Positions 16,812 through 26,091 of a stretch of DNA of 64,000 nucleotides are shown one piece after another. The position numbers and the translations under genes are program-made. The stretch covers positions 62,001-126,000 of the forward strand of contig JBEKWB010000002.1 of NCBI GenBank assembly GCA_049513455.1, given 5' to 3'. The DNA is from Bog-473 sp049513455. GTDB lineage: Bacteria > Actinomycetota > Acidimicrobiia > Acidimicrobiales > RAAP-2. Below the pieces are notes generated by a model. The model was not told the DNA's origin and ran no database searches. It saw nothing but the letters and a program-made list of their open reading frames with translations. The first letter of the stretch is position 1; the number at the start of each line of letters is the position of its first letter.

Positions 16812-16972
16812 GGTGCTACCTCCTGTGCGGCGCCTACGACGGCGGTCAGGTGGGAAGGGACAGAACAATGCCCCCGGACCTTTATGAGGCTTCCGGAAGC
16901 GAAGGTGGCCGGCACCTCCTCACCGCCGATGCCCGTGGCGAAATCCGGACGGGCCGCCGAGAGAGCAGCAGC
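16812..16972 (-). promoter_or_regulatory. Leader RNA between the small ORF and the MgtE-like start
   Basis: 161 bases link the stop of the 20-codon leader (16973) to TTG 16811. They contain a hairpin with AGGTG/CACCT arms (16903-16917) that includes a purine-rich SD-like segment, a 12-base palindrome GCTTCCGGAAGC (16889-16900), and the real AGGAGGT before the start. I did not find the conserved M-box riboswitch core. Alternative pairing dependent on ribosome position on the leader is possible but not demonstrated. Confidence 0.35.
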
Positions 16973-17035
16973 TCAGCCGGCGGAGGCGGGGCGAGGTGTA
17001 CCGGGAGTGCTACTGGGAGGTTCGTCCCCGCGCAT
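16973..17035 (-). CDS. Putative Mg2+-responsive leader peptide (20 aa, Asp/Glu/Pro-rich)
   Basis: ATG 17035 is preceded by AAGGAGGT at an ideal 7-base distance, the strongest ribosome binding site in this region. The frame encodes MRGDEPPSSTPGTPRPASAG and stops at 16973. The DEPP start and five prolines in 16 residues recall enterobacterial MgtL (EPDPTP/DPEPTP), where such sequences destabilise ribosomes at low Mg2+ and switch on the downstream Mg2+ transporter. It lies directly upstream of the MgtE-like/Nramp-like pair. A chance frame cannot be excluded at this length; context and the binding site are the arguments. Confidence 0.55.
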   Translation of the reverse strand: MRGDEPPSSTPGTPRPASAG

Positions 17036-17133
17036 GGACACACCTCCTTCTGCTCGGGCCCCTGTCCGGGGCGTCACGCCCACCACGTTGGCAACGCATT
17101 CTACCGCCCGCCCGAGAACGCGGGGGCAGGCGG

Positions 17134-17139
17134 TACCGT
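17134..17139 (+). promoter_or_regulatory. -10 box of a leaderless acyl-CoA dehydrogenase mRNA
   Basis: TACCGT lies exactly 6 bases before ATG 17146 and no ribosome binding site is seen, so transcription likely begins at the A of the start codon. The 110 bases from 17036 to 17145 must also hold the divergent promoter of the leader peptide operon; I could not pick that one out. Confidence 0.5.
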
Positions 17140-17145
17140 GACGCC

Positions 17146-18408
17146 ATGGACCTGACTTACCCGCCCGAAGCCGAGGAGTTCCGCGGTGTCATCAGGGCCT
17201 GGCTGACCGAGAACCTGCCGGAGGGCTGGGGTACGCCCGGGTTCTCCATGACACCCGCCGAGCGGGCCGTCTTCAACGAGCAGTGGACGGCGACGCTGTT
17301 CGCCGGCGGGTGGATCTGCGCCAGCTGGCCCACCGAGTACGGCGGCAAGGGGCTGACCCTCCTCCAGCAGGTCGTGCTGAACGAGGAGTTTGCCCGGGCC
17401 GGGGCTCCGTTGCGGGCCGACTTCTTCGGCGACACGCTGGTCGGCCCCACCCTCTTGCAGTGGGGAACCGAGGAGCAGAAGAAACAGTTCATCCCGAGCA
17501 TCCTCAACGGGACGATCGCCTGGTGCCAGGGCTTCAGCGAGCCCGACGCGGGGTCGGATCTGGCCGGCCTCAAGACGAAGGCCGAGCTCGACGGCGACGA
17601 ATGGGTCATCAACGGCCAGAAGGTGTGGACCACCCAGGCGCGCCGCGCCGACTACGTCTTCCTCCTGGCTCGCACCGACCCCGACGCCCCCAAGCATGCG
17701 GGCATCTCCTACCTGCTCGTCCCGATGAAACAGCCCGGCGTGGAGGTGCGGCCCATCGAGCAGATCGACGGCTCGGCCGAGTTCAACGAGGTCTTCCTGA
17801 CCAACGTCCGCTGCCCCAAGGACAACGTCATCGGGGGCGTGAACAATGGATGGAAGGTGGCCATGACGACCCTCGGGTTCGAACGGGGCACGTCGGCGAC
17901 CACCGGCTATCGCCGGTTCCAGAAGGAGTTCGACGAGATCCTCCAGTTGGCCCAGGCCCGCGGGGCCAACCGCGATCCGCTGATCCGCCAGCGACTGGCG
18001 CGGTCGTGGTCGAAGATCAAGATCATGCAGATAAACGGCTACCGCACCTTGACCGACGCCCTGTGCGGCACGAACGCCACCGCCGCCCTGGGTGCCACCA
18101 ACAAGATGTTCTGGTCCGAGGCGCACCAGGAGACGATGCTGCTCGCCATGGACATCTTGGGCCTGGACGGCCAGATCCTCCTGGGCCGGGCGGGCCGGGA
18201 CGAGCAGGATGGCCCGGACGGGAGGGACGGGCAGGGGATGCTGCTCCCCGGTGCGCGGCACGGCCGGGCTGACTACCCGGTCAACAACCTGCAGTCGCTC
18301 TTCTTCTTCTCGCGGTCGGAGACGATTTGGGGCGGGTCGGCCGAGATCCAGCGGAACATCGTCGGTGAGCGGGTGCTCGGACTTCCCAAGGAGCCCAAGC
18401 CCTCATAG
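17146..18408 (+). CDS. Acyl-CoA dehydrogenase
   Basis: A 420-residue FAD-dependent dehydrogenase that introduces the alpha-beta double bond into an acyl-CoA. Visible are the N-terminal helical domain, WCQGFSEPDAGSDLAGL (FAD/substrate loop), WVINGQKVWTT, and the C-terminal IWGGSAEIQRNIVGERVLGLP. The usual catalytic Glu position of the YEGT motif is Gly here, so the base may sit elsewhere, as in some relatives. A Gly/Asp-rich insertion (about residues 347-372) is unusual. It stands alone, divergent from the Mg2+ operon. Confidence 0.88.
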   Translation: MDLTYPPEAEEFRGVIRAWLTENLPEGWGTPGFSMTPAERAVFNEQWTATLFAGGWICASWPTEYGGKGLTLLQQVVLNEEFARAGAPLRADFFGDTLVGPTLLQWGTEEQKKQFIPSILNGTIAWCQGFSEPDAGSDLAGLKTKAELDGDEWVINGQKVWTTQARRADYVFLLARTDPDAPKHAGISYLLVPMKQPGVEVRPIEQIDGSAEFNEVFLTNVRCPKDNVIGGVNNGWKVAMTTLGFERGTSATTGYRRFQKEFDEILQLAQARGANRDPLIRQRLARSWSKIKIMQINGYRTLTDALCGTNATAALGATNKMFWSEAHQETMLLAMDILGLDGQILLGRAGRDEQDGPDGRDGQGMLLPGARHGRADYPVNNLQSLFFFSRSETIWGGSAEIQRNIVGERVLGLPKEPKPS

Positions 18409-18451
18409 CCCAAGCCGTCAGGGCCCAAGCCGTCAGGGCCCAAGCCGTCAG
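18408..18451. repeat. 15-base tandem repeat after the acyl-CoA dehydrogenase
   Basis: Nearly three copies of GCCCAAGCCGTCAGG follow the stop codon directly, and a related GAGCCCAAGCCCTCA forms the last codons of the gene. The array therefore seems to have expanded from the gene's own 3' end. It lies between convergent genes. Confidence 0.75.
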
Positions 18452-18484
18452 AGGGGGAGCGGAACTGCCCGGTCGTTGCGGGGC

Positions 18485-19256
18485 TCAGCGCCTACGGCCG
18501 GAGACGAGCGTCGCCTCGTAGTGCACCGGGACCCGGCCACCGGCCTGATCGATCTGGCGGCGCAGTTCCGCCAGCAGGTCCGCCAACTGCGCGGGAGGCA
18601 AAATGTGGTGATCGCTGTGCGTGCCGGCGAGGTCGAGCCATTCCTCGTTCGAATAGTCGACATCGTGACCGAAGACTTCGATCGCCACATCGTCGAACTC
18701 GCCGGTTCTCCGGAAGGATTCGGCGACGGACTCGTACAACGCCACGTCCCGTCGGCCCAAGAGCACGGACTGCCTGCCCAGTGCCGGCGCATGGCGGGCG
18801 TACGCCGCCTCGAGGGCCGGGCGCACCGAGGGGTCGGGACGGGCCTGGTTCCAGAAGAGGCCGATGCGGCCACCCGGCCGCAGGATCGCGGCGGCCTTGA
18901 CCGGTCCGCGCTGCGGGTCGACCCAGTGCCAGGCCTGGCCCGCGGTCAGGAGATCGAAGCGACGGCCACCCGGAGCCCACTCCTCGATCGTGCCCTCCAC
19001 GACGGACACGCCGCGACGGCGGGCCACCGCCGCCATGCGCGGGTCGGGCTCCAGACCGAGCACGTCACACCCGCGTTCGGAGAACAGCCGGGCCGCGATC
19101 CCGGTGCCACACCCCACGTCGAGCACCGTGCGCGGGCCAGGCGCCAGGAGGAATTCGACGAGCTCGGCGGGATACGGCGGGCGGACCCGGTCGTAGAGCT
19201 CGGCGTCGTCGCCGAACGAGCCGGCCCGGCGCCGGTCCCGGTGCAGCCCCCCATCC

Positions 19257-19264
<8 letters not shown>
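18485..19264 (-). CDS. Class I SAM-dependent methyltransferase
   Basis: A 259-residue enzyme with motif I VLDVGCGTGIAARLF, the acidic LGLEPDPRM loop, AGQAWHWVDP and LRPGGRIGLFWN. This set is typical of the Methyltransf_11 / trans-aconitate-like group found widely in actinobacteria. The substrate is unknown. GTG 19264 overlaps the MFS transporter stop by 8 bases, so it is the third gene of a MarR-MFS-methyltransferase operon and could modify the compound that the pump exports. Confidence 0.85.
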
Positions 19265-20647
<1,383 letters not shown>

Positions 20648-20648
<1 letters not shown>

Positions 20649-21115
20649 TAACCGACCAGGTGTTCGAGGAGGGCCACCAGGTCAGCCACACCGGCCTGCT
20701 CCTCGGGGGTCAACTCGGCCAGGCGCCGGGCGAGGAAGGCGTTCTTCAGCGTGCGGATGCGTTCGAGGGCGCGACGGCCATTGGGGGTGAGGCGCACCCG
20801 GGCGCTGCGCCGATCGGCGTCGTCGGTGATCCGGGTCACCATGCCTGCCTCCGTCAATGTGGCGACGATCCGCGTCATGGTCGGCGGCTGCACCTGCTCG
20901 ACAGCGGCCAGCTCGCCGAGCGTGGGGCTGCCCAACCGCTTCACCGCTCCGAGGGCCGAAGCCTGCGAGGGTGACAGGCCGGCCAGCGACTCTTGACGGA
21001 GGAGACGGTGCAGCCGGTTGATGGAGAGCCGCAGGCGGCTGGCCAACTCCTCGGTGTCGTGGTCCGCATCTCCCACCGCGGGTCGGACAGGGGTCGGGGT
21101 CGGGGAGGACGGCAC
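20648..21115 (-). CDS. MarR-family repressor
   Basis: A 155-residue winged-helix regulator: LSPSQASALGAV, the recognition region LGELAAVEQVQPPTMTRIVATL, and the wing with ITDDADRRSARVRLT. MarR proteins repress neighbouring transporters and release DNA on ligand binding. GTG 21115 is preferred because a consensus TATAAT ends 6 bases before it and no ribosome binding site exists (leaderless). The longer frame would start upstream of the promoter. The operator-like repeat at 21129-21145 overlaps the promoter, so it probably represses itself, the MFS pump and the methyltransferase. Confidence 0.9.
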
Positions 21116-21150
21116 TCCCCCATTATACTTAGTTTTGCTAACTAATGAGC
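21116..21150 (-). promoter_or_regulatory. MarR operon promoter with operator
   Basis: Perfect TATAAT (21127-21122) 6 bases before GTG 21115. Just upstream is the inverted repeat TTAGT-N7-ACTAA (21129-21145), which fills the -10/-35 spacer and fits a MarR dimer site. No good -35 hexamer is seen. Confidence 0.65.
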
Positions 21151-21190
21151 CGTCGACCCGCACCACGGGGCCGCCGGTGCGCCAACCGGG

Positions 21191-21526
21191 TCAGAACTTC
21201 GGGACGTACCCTCCGCTGCCCAGCGAGGAGCTCTCGTCCATGCTCAGGGAATCGTCCAGGCCGCCGATGACCTCGGTCACCCATTCCAGCCGGTCCCGCA
21301 GGATTCGCTCCACCCCACCCGACAGGGTGGCCGAGCTGACGGCGCACGAGCTGCAGGCGCCCTGCAACTGCACCTCGACGACGCCGGAGTCCACATCGGC
21401 CCGGACCAGCATCAGGTCGCCCCCGTCGGCCTGTACCGCCGGCCGCATCAGGTCGATGATGCCCGCCAATTTGCTCAGGCGCTCGGCGCGTTCGGCATCG
21501 CTCAACTCGGTCTCGGCATCGGGCAC
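21191..21526 (-). CDS. NifU C-terminal-domain Fe-S scaffold protein
   Basis: A 111-residue protein with the NifU-like domain: IIDLMRPAVQADGGDLMLV and GACSSCAVSSATLSGGVERIL, where the CxxC binds a transient iron-sulfur cluster. These stand-alone domains act as scaffold or carrier in Fe-S assembly in the cytoplasm. The start is GTG 21526. CAGAAT lies 5 bases upstream, a weak leaderless pattern. The Ser/Gly-rich tail is ordinary for the family. No other Fe-S genes are adjacent. Confidence 0.9.
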   Translation of the reverse strand: MPDAETELSDAERAERLSKLAGIIDLMRPAVQADGGDLMLVRADVDSGVVEVQLQGACSSCAVSSATLSGGVERILRDRLEWVTEVIGGLDDSLSMDESSSLGSGGYVPKF

Positions 21527-21583
21527 CCCCCCATTCTGCCGTGTCCGCCGCCTCCCGTGACCCCTGGGCCGCCGCCCGGTGCG

Positions 21584-22495
21584 TCAGTCGAGCCCGACGG
21601 GGACCGGCACCCCTCCCTGGACCACCGGGTTGGACAGCTCGCCGATCCCCTCGATCTCTATGCGGACCACGTCGCCGTCGTCCAGGAAGCGAGGGGGATC
21701 GAAACCCGCCCCGACCCCGGCGGGCGTGCCGGTGGCGATGACGGTGCCGGGCTCGAGCGGGAACGCCGTCGTGAGGTACTCGATCATGGCGGCGCAGTCG
21801 AAAATGAGGTCGGCCGTCGTGGAATCCTGCCGCAGCTCGTCATTGACCCAGGTGCGCAAGGCCAGACGGCCAGGGTCGGCCAGCTCGTCGGTGGTGACCA
21901 GCCAGGGACCGCACGGCGCGTGCGAGTCAAAGGATTTCCCGAGGGTGAAGGTCGGTGTGCGCCACTGCCAGTCCCGTGCGCTGACGTCGTTGATGATGGT
22001 GAACCCGGCCACCACCTCCATCGCCCGGGCCGCCGGGATGTGCTGGCAGCGCCGCCCGATCACCATGGCCAGCTCGCCCTCGTAGTCGACCATGGTCGAC
22101 ACCTGCGGCAGGACAATGGGGTCACGCGGCCCGGAGATCGACGTCCGCTGCTTGTTGAACCAGTACTGGTACTCGGGAGCCTCGCGGCCCATTTCGGCCA
22201 CGTGGGCGCGGTAGTTCATGCCGATGGCCAGGATGGCGGGGGGCTGGGGAACCGGCGCATGCAGCCGCACCGAGGCGAGCGGGAGGCGGGCGGCCCTCCC
22301 CGACGGCGCCTCTCGGGCCCGGTCGAGCGCGGCCGGGCCGAGGGCGAGCAACTCCGCCATGTCGACCGGAAGCCCGACCGCGGGATCACTCAGGTCCACG
22401 ACCTCGTCGCCCACCACGAGGCCGGGTCGAGGCCAGCCGGATGGTTCGGCCGTCGTACCGGGTCCGGGGTCGGAGGTGAAGCTGATGAGTCGCAT
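21584..22495 (-). CDS. Fumarylacetoacetate hydrolase-family protein
   Basis: A 303-residue member of the FAH superfamily, which hydrolyses or decarboxylates beta-diketo and related acids from aromatic catabolism. Seen are ILAIGMNYRAHVAE, the metal ligands in VDYEGELAMVIG (E-x-E) and the following FTIINDVSARDWQ Asp, and the glycine-rich end TGTPAGVGAGF. The exact reaction (hydratase, isomerase, acylpyruvase) cannot be read from sequence. It lies 23 bases after the C69 peptidase gene and may share its transcript. Confidence 0.88.
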   Translation of the reverse strand: MRLISFTSDPGPGTTAEPSGWPRPGLVVGDEVVDLSDPAVGLPVDMAELLALGPAALDRAREAPSGRAARLPLASVRLHAPVPQPPAILAIGMNYRAHVAEMGREAPEYQYWFNKQRTSISGPRDPIVLPQVSTMVDYEGELAMVIGRRCQHIPAARAMEVVAGFTIINDVSARDWQWRTPTFTLGKSFDSHAPCGPWLVTTDELADPGRLALRTWVNDELRQDSTTADLIFDCAAMIEYLTTAFPLEPGTVIATGTPAGVGAGFDPPRFLDDGDVVRIEIEGIGELSNPVVQGGVPVPVGLD

Positions 22496-22518
22496 GAATT
22501 CCTCTCAGGGAGCGCCGG

Positions 22519-23719
22519 TCAGGGGCCGCAGGACTCCAATGCTGCCAGGGCGCGGCCGCCCCATGAGGCCGCCACGTCCGGCCAGCGGTCGGGCGTCCCG
22601 ACGATCTCCGCGGCCTCGAACCACAGCTCCTCTTCGACGGGGTCGAGCACCTCGCGGATCGGCCCGATGGCGGCCGGATCGGCCTCGACCCGTTGGCGCA
22701 GCGCATCGGCCGCCCGCCACATCGCCTCGCTGGAGAGCTCTTTGGGCACGAAGGGCGGCGGGCCGGCGGCCGTGCGCACGAAGGCGGGCACGTAAATGCC
22801 CACGCACGGGCTGCCGAGTGCCACATAGGCCTGCAACGGCGCGCCGGCGGCCAGGTCGGTCGGCAATACGGCGATCAGGGAGGCCGCGGTGACGCTGCCC
22901 CCGGAAAGATGCATGCAGACGCTGACCCCGCTCCCGGGCTCCGCCCCGCCCGCCGTCGGGGGTGGTTGGGCCGGGCCCGCGGCGCCGGGCGCCCCCCACG
23001 GCCCGTTGCCGTGGTCGCGCAGGTGGGCCGCGGTGGCGGCCGGGGTGAGACCGCCCGCCGTGGCCCGCTGCCCGTCCAGGAAGGTGCGGCTCGCCGCCAG
23101 CCGGAGCTCCGCCGAGGCGACCGGCGCGTCGGGGTCGCGGAACCGGCCGAAGTCGTCGCCCGGTTCGAGGTCCGGTGAGCCGCGCGTCCAGTCCGATCCC
23201 ACGCTGAGCCGGTTGCTGATGGCCGTGCCGCGTGGGAACGGAGCGGCCGCGAAGTCGGTGCCGGACGTATCGAGCACGAAGGCCTGCCGCGGATCGGCGA
23301 TCAGGAACGACGAGTCGTACGCCTCCTGACGGGCGGCGTCCGCGATCCCGCCCTGGCCGTGCGTCGTGAGGAGGTCGACGAGGATGTCCAGCGCCTCCTC
23401 GGCGCTGCGGGCCCGCTCCAGCCCGAGGCGCACCATGTCCATGCCGATCAGCCGGGGGCGGGCCTGCGCCGAGTCGTGCACCGTGGCCACGCGTTCGTTG
23501 CCGATGGCCACCCCGAACTCGTTGACACCGTGCTCGGCCCCCCACAGCCACGTCGGGCAGGACAGCAGGGCGGCGTGGGCCCCCGTGTCACCGATGGAGA
23601 GGTACTGCGTGCGCAGGATGCACCCGGCCGTCGGACGGCGCCCGAACGGAACGGCGAGCTGCCGAGTTCTTGGCGAAGACCATGCCCCCCACGCCCGGTC
23701 CACACAGCGTGTCGCACAT
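22519..23719 (-). pseudogene. C69-family (secernin-like) peptidase, frameshifted near the N-terminus
   Basis: ATG 23719 begins MCDTLCGPGVGGMVFAKNS, the classic secernin/dipeptidase A N-terminus in which Cys2 is the nucleophile. After KNS the frame is lost at about 23660-23668. The rest of the protein continues in another frame (RPTAGCILRTQY, WGAEHGVNEFGVAIGNE) to 22519. The total of 1201 bases is one more than a multiple of three, so an insertion of 1 or a loss of 2 or 5 bases (for example within a CG/CGG run) would explain it. A TATGCT box 6 bases before ATG 23719 supports this start. As read, no active peptidase is made. Confidence 0.75.
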
Positions 23720-23752
23720 GGATGCAGCATACGGAGCATTAGGGTGACCTCC
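23720..23752. promoter_or_regulatory. Divergent leaderless promoters
   Basis: Within 33 bases lie a minus-strand TATGCT (23731-23726), 6 bases before the peptidase ATG 23719, and a plus-strand TAGGGT (23740-23745), 7 bases before the P450 GTG 23753. No ribosome binding site is evident for the peptidase. Confidence 0.5.
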
Positions 23753-25042
23753 GTGGAAGCCCGTCACGTCCTGACGCTCGACGAGATCGACCTGTCGGAC
23801 ATCGAGTTCTGGGCCCGCCCGTGGGCCGAGCGCGAGGGCGCCTTCTCGCTGTTGCGCCGGGGGCGACCGCTGGCCTTCTTCGAAGAGCCCGAGATCCCCA
23901 GCGAGCTCGCGCTGGTCATGCCGAAGGGTCCCGGGTACCGCGCCGTCACACGCCACGCGGACGTCACCGAGGTCAGCCGGCACCCCGAGATCTACCGGTC
24001 CGGGCAGGGCGCCACCAGCATCCCGGACATGCCCGAGGAGATGCTGGAGTACTTCGGCTCCATGATCAGCACCGACAACCCCCGCCACGCCCGTTTGCGC
24101 CGCATCGTCTCGGCCGCCTTCAACCCGCGCATGATCAAGCGGATCGAAGAGCACATTGAGCTGGTGGCCGGCTCCGTGATCGACCGGGTGGCCGGCCTCG
24201 GCGGGTGCGACTTCGTCGTCGACGTGGCGGCCCGGCTCCCACTCGAGATCATCTGCGAAATGATGGGCATCGGCCCGGCTGACTACGGCACCGTGTTCAA
24301 CGCCTCCAACATCATTTTGAGCCAGGGTGACCCCGAGTACGTCCACGAGGGTGCCGATCCCCTGCTGGCCTTCATGACGGCGGCGCAGGACCTCACCACC
24401 CTCATGGCCCAGCTGGCGGAGACCCGGCGGGGCAACCCGACCGACGACGTCACCTCCGCCCTGGTCAACACCAACATCGACGGCGAATCACTCACCGCCG
24501 CCGAGGTGGCCTCCTTCTTCGTCCTCCTGGTCGTGGCGGGGAACGAGACGACCCGCAACGCCATCAGCCACGGCCTGCTGGCCCTGACCGAGCACCCTGA
24601 CCAGCGGGCGCTGTGGCAGGCCGATGCGGCCGGGATCGCGCCCACCGGCGTCGACGAGATCGTGCGCTGGGGCTCCCCGGTCATCTGGATGCGCCGCACC
24701 GTGGCCGAGGACACCGTGCTCGGCGGGGAAGAATTGCACCCGGGCGACAAGGTGATCCTGTTCTACAACTCGGCCAACCGCGACGAGGACGTCTTCGAGG
24801 ACCCCTACCGCTTCGACGTACGCCGGAGCCCCAACCCCCACGTCGGGTTCGGCGCGGCCGGGCCCCACTTCTGCCTGGGCGCCCATCTGGCGCGCCAGGA
24901 GATCGACGTGATGTTCCGGCAACTCTTCGAGCGCCTGCCCGACATTGAGAGCGTGGGTGAGCCGGACCGGCTCCGCTCCTCGTTCATCAACGGCATCAAG
25001 CACATGGACTGCGTGTTCACCCCGGTGGCGCCGGCGGGCTGA
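23753..25042 (+). CDS. Cytochrome P450
   Basis: A 429-residue soluble bacterial P450. The I-helix oxygen-activating motif is AGNETTRN, the ExxR is EIVR, and the heme loop is FGAAGPHFCLGAHLA with the axial Cys. The family would hydroxylate a hydrophobic substrate with electrons from a ferredoxin; no ferredoxin gene is adjacent. GTG 23753 is chosen for the leaderless -10 box; GTG 23744 is also in frame. Sequence style (GxxAFFEEPEIP near the N-terminus, RSSFINGIKHM at the end) is like steroid/terpenoid-type actinobacterial CYPs, but the substrate is unknown. Confidence 0.92.
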   Translation: MEARHVLTLDEIDLSDIEFWARPWAEREGAFSLLRRGRPLAFFEEPEIPSELALVMPKGPGYRAVTRHADVTEVSRHPEIYRSGQGATSIPDMPEEMLEYFGSMISTDNPRHARLRRIVSAAFNPRMIKRIEEHIELVAGSVIDRVAGLGGCDFVVDVAARLPLEIICEMMGIGPADYGTVFNASNIILSQGDPEYVHEGADPLLAFMTAAQDLTTLMAQLAETRRGNPTDDVTSALVNTNIDGESLTAAEVASFFVLLVVAGNETTRNAISHGLLALTEHPDQRALWQADAAGIAPTGVDEIVRWGSPVIWMRRTVAEDTVLGGEELHPGDKVILFYNSANRDEDVFEDPYRFDVRRSPNPHVGFGAAGPHFCLGAHLARQEIDVMFRQLFERLPDIESVGEPDRLRSSFINGIKHMDCVFTPVAPAG

Positions 25043-25102
25043 GCGGCCCCTTGGCGTGGGCCGCCGAGGGCCTGGTGGCGCTGGCGCCGTGGCCAGAGGG
25101 AG

Positions 25103-25449
25103 TCAAGCCCCGGTGTCGGCGAACTCATGGAAGGCGGCGAGGGCGCGCGGGCCCCATACGAGGCCCGGCCCGCCGTTCATCATGTGGCGACGCCGATCAT
25201 CTCCGTCACTTCGCTGACCGTGGCCCCCCGTTGGGCGGCTCCCCGCGCGTGGGCGCTGATACATCCATCACACTCGCGCGTGATGGCGATGGCCAGCGCC
25301 ATCAGCTCCTTCATGCGCATGGACAGCACCCCATCGGTCATCGCGGCCGTATGGATCGCCCCGTAACCGGAGATGAGGCCCGGTATGGCCTCGCTCAGTT
25401 CGCGGTAGGGCGCCCGGAGATCCTCGGTGACCTGATGAAAATGTTCCAC
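25103..25449 (-). pseudogene. Carboxymuconolactone decarboxylase/AhpD-family protein, single-base frameshift
   Basis: GTG 25449 starts an 89-residue frame containing the AhpD redox site ECDGCISAHA (CxxCxxxH). It stops just after EMIGVAT at 25180. In the next frame the expected end of the family continues immediately: MMNGGPGLVWGPRAL to a stop at 25103. The joined length, 347 bases, is one short of a multiple of three, so one missing base near 25182 (for example ACC read as AC) restores a 115-residue protein. Restored, it would be a peroxidase or decarboxylase-like enzyme. Sequencing error is as likely as true decay. Confidence 0.75.
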
Positions 25450-25465
25450 GGGTCATGCTGGCACG

Positions 25466-26032
25466 TCAGACGGCGTGGGGCGCCCGCGCCAGGGCGGCGA
25501 GCACCGCCGCGGCCAGAATGTCCTGCAGCCGGGCGAAGTCGGCGTCGAGCTGGACGGGCGAGTGGGCGGCGAACCTCCCCCCCGCTTCGCTCGCCGCGAA
25601 GCCGAGCACGGCGGTGACCAGCAGGCGCTCCATCTGCACCACGTCGTCCTCGGCCAACCCGGCCTCACGGAGGGCGGCATAGACGACCTCGCGCGTCCGA
25701 CGGGCCCCGGGGGTGACGGCCGCCCGCTGCAGGAGGAGCGGGAAGATCTGCGGATGACGCCGCGCGGCGGCGCGCGTGCCACGGGCCAGCGCACTCAGAC
25801 GGTCAGGCCACGCGTCGGCCGGGTCCGGCAGCGGGACCTCCAGCAGGATGCTCTCGACCACGCCGTCGAGCAGGTCGGCCTTGTTGGCCACGTGCCGGTA
25901 CAGGGCCATGGCGGTCACCCCGAGGCGGTCGGCCACCGCCTGCATGGTGACCGCCGCCAACCCCTGCTCGTCGGCCAACTCCAGGCTCGCCGCCAGAATG
26001 GCGGCACGGTCGATCTGGGCTGGTCGTCCCAC
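25466..26032 (-). CDS. TetR-family regulator
   Basis: A 188-residue regulator. The N-terminal HTH is IDRAAILAASLELADEQGL then VTMQAVADRLGVTAMALYRHV, followed by a helical ligand domain (TetR C-terminal type with PVQLDADFARLQDIL near the end). GTG 26032 has GATACT 7 bases upstream and no ribosome binding site. It ends 17 bases before the AhpD-like gene and probably controls it and itself. Confidence 0.88.
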   Translation of the reverse strand: MGRPAQIDRAAILAASLELADEQGLAAVTMQAVADRLGVTAMALYRHVANKADLLDGVVESILLEVPLPDPADAWPDRLSALARGTRAAARRHPQIFPLLLQRAAVTPGARRTREVVYAALREAGLAEDDVVQMERLLVTAVLGFAASEAGGRFAAHSPVQLDADFARLQDILAAAVLAALARAPHAV

Positions 26033-26091
26033 GGGCGCCAGTATCGCCCAGCGGACCGATCGGGCCGGGACGATCAGTCCGAGCCCACCGC

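Noticed and set aside
16812..17145. M-box (Mg2+) riboswitch upstream of the MgtE-like gene
   Set aside because: I looked for the conserved core and its helices on the minus strand and did not find them; the leader peptide explains the region better.
17101..18261. 386-codon minus-strand frame
   Set aside because: Antisense to a clear acyl-CoA dehydrogenase; no motif.
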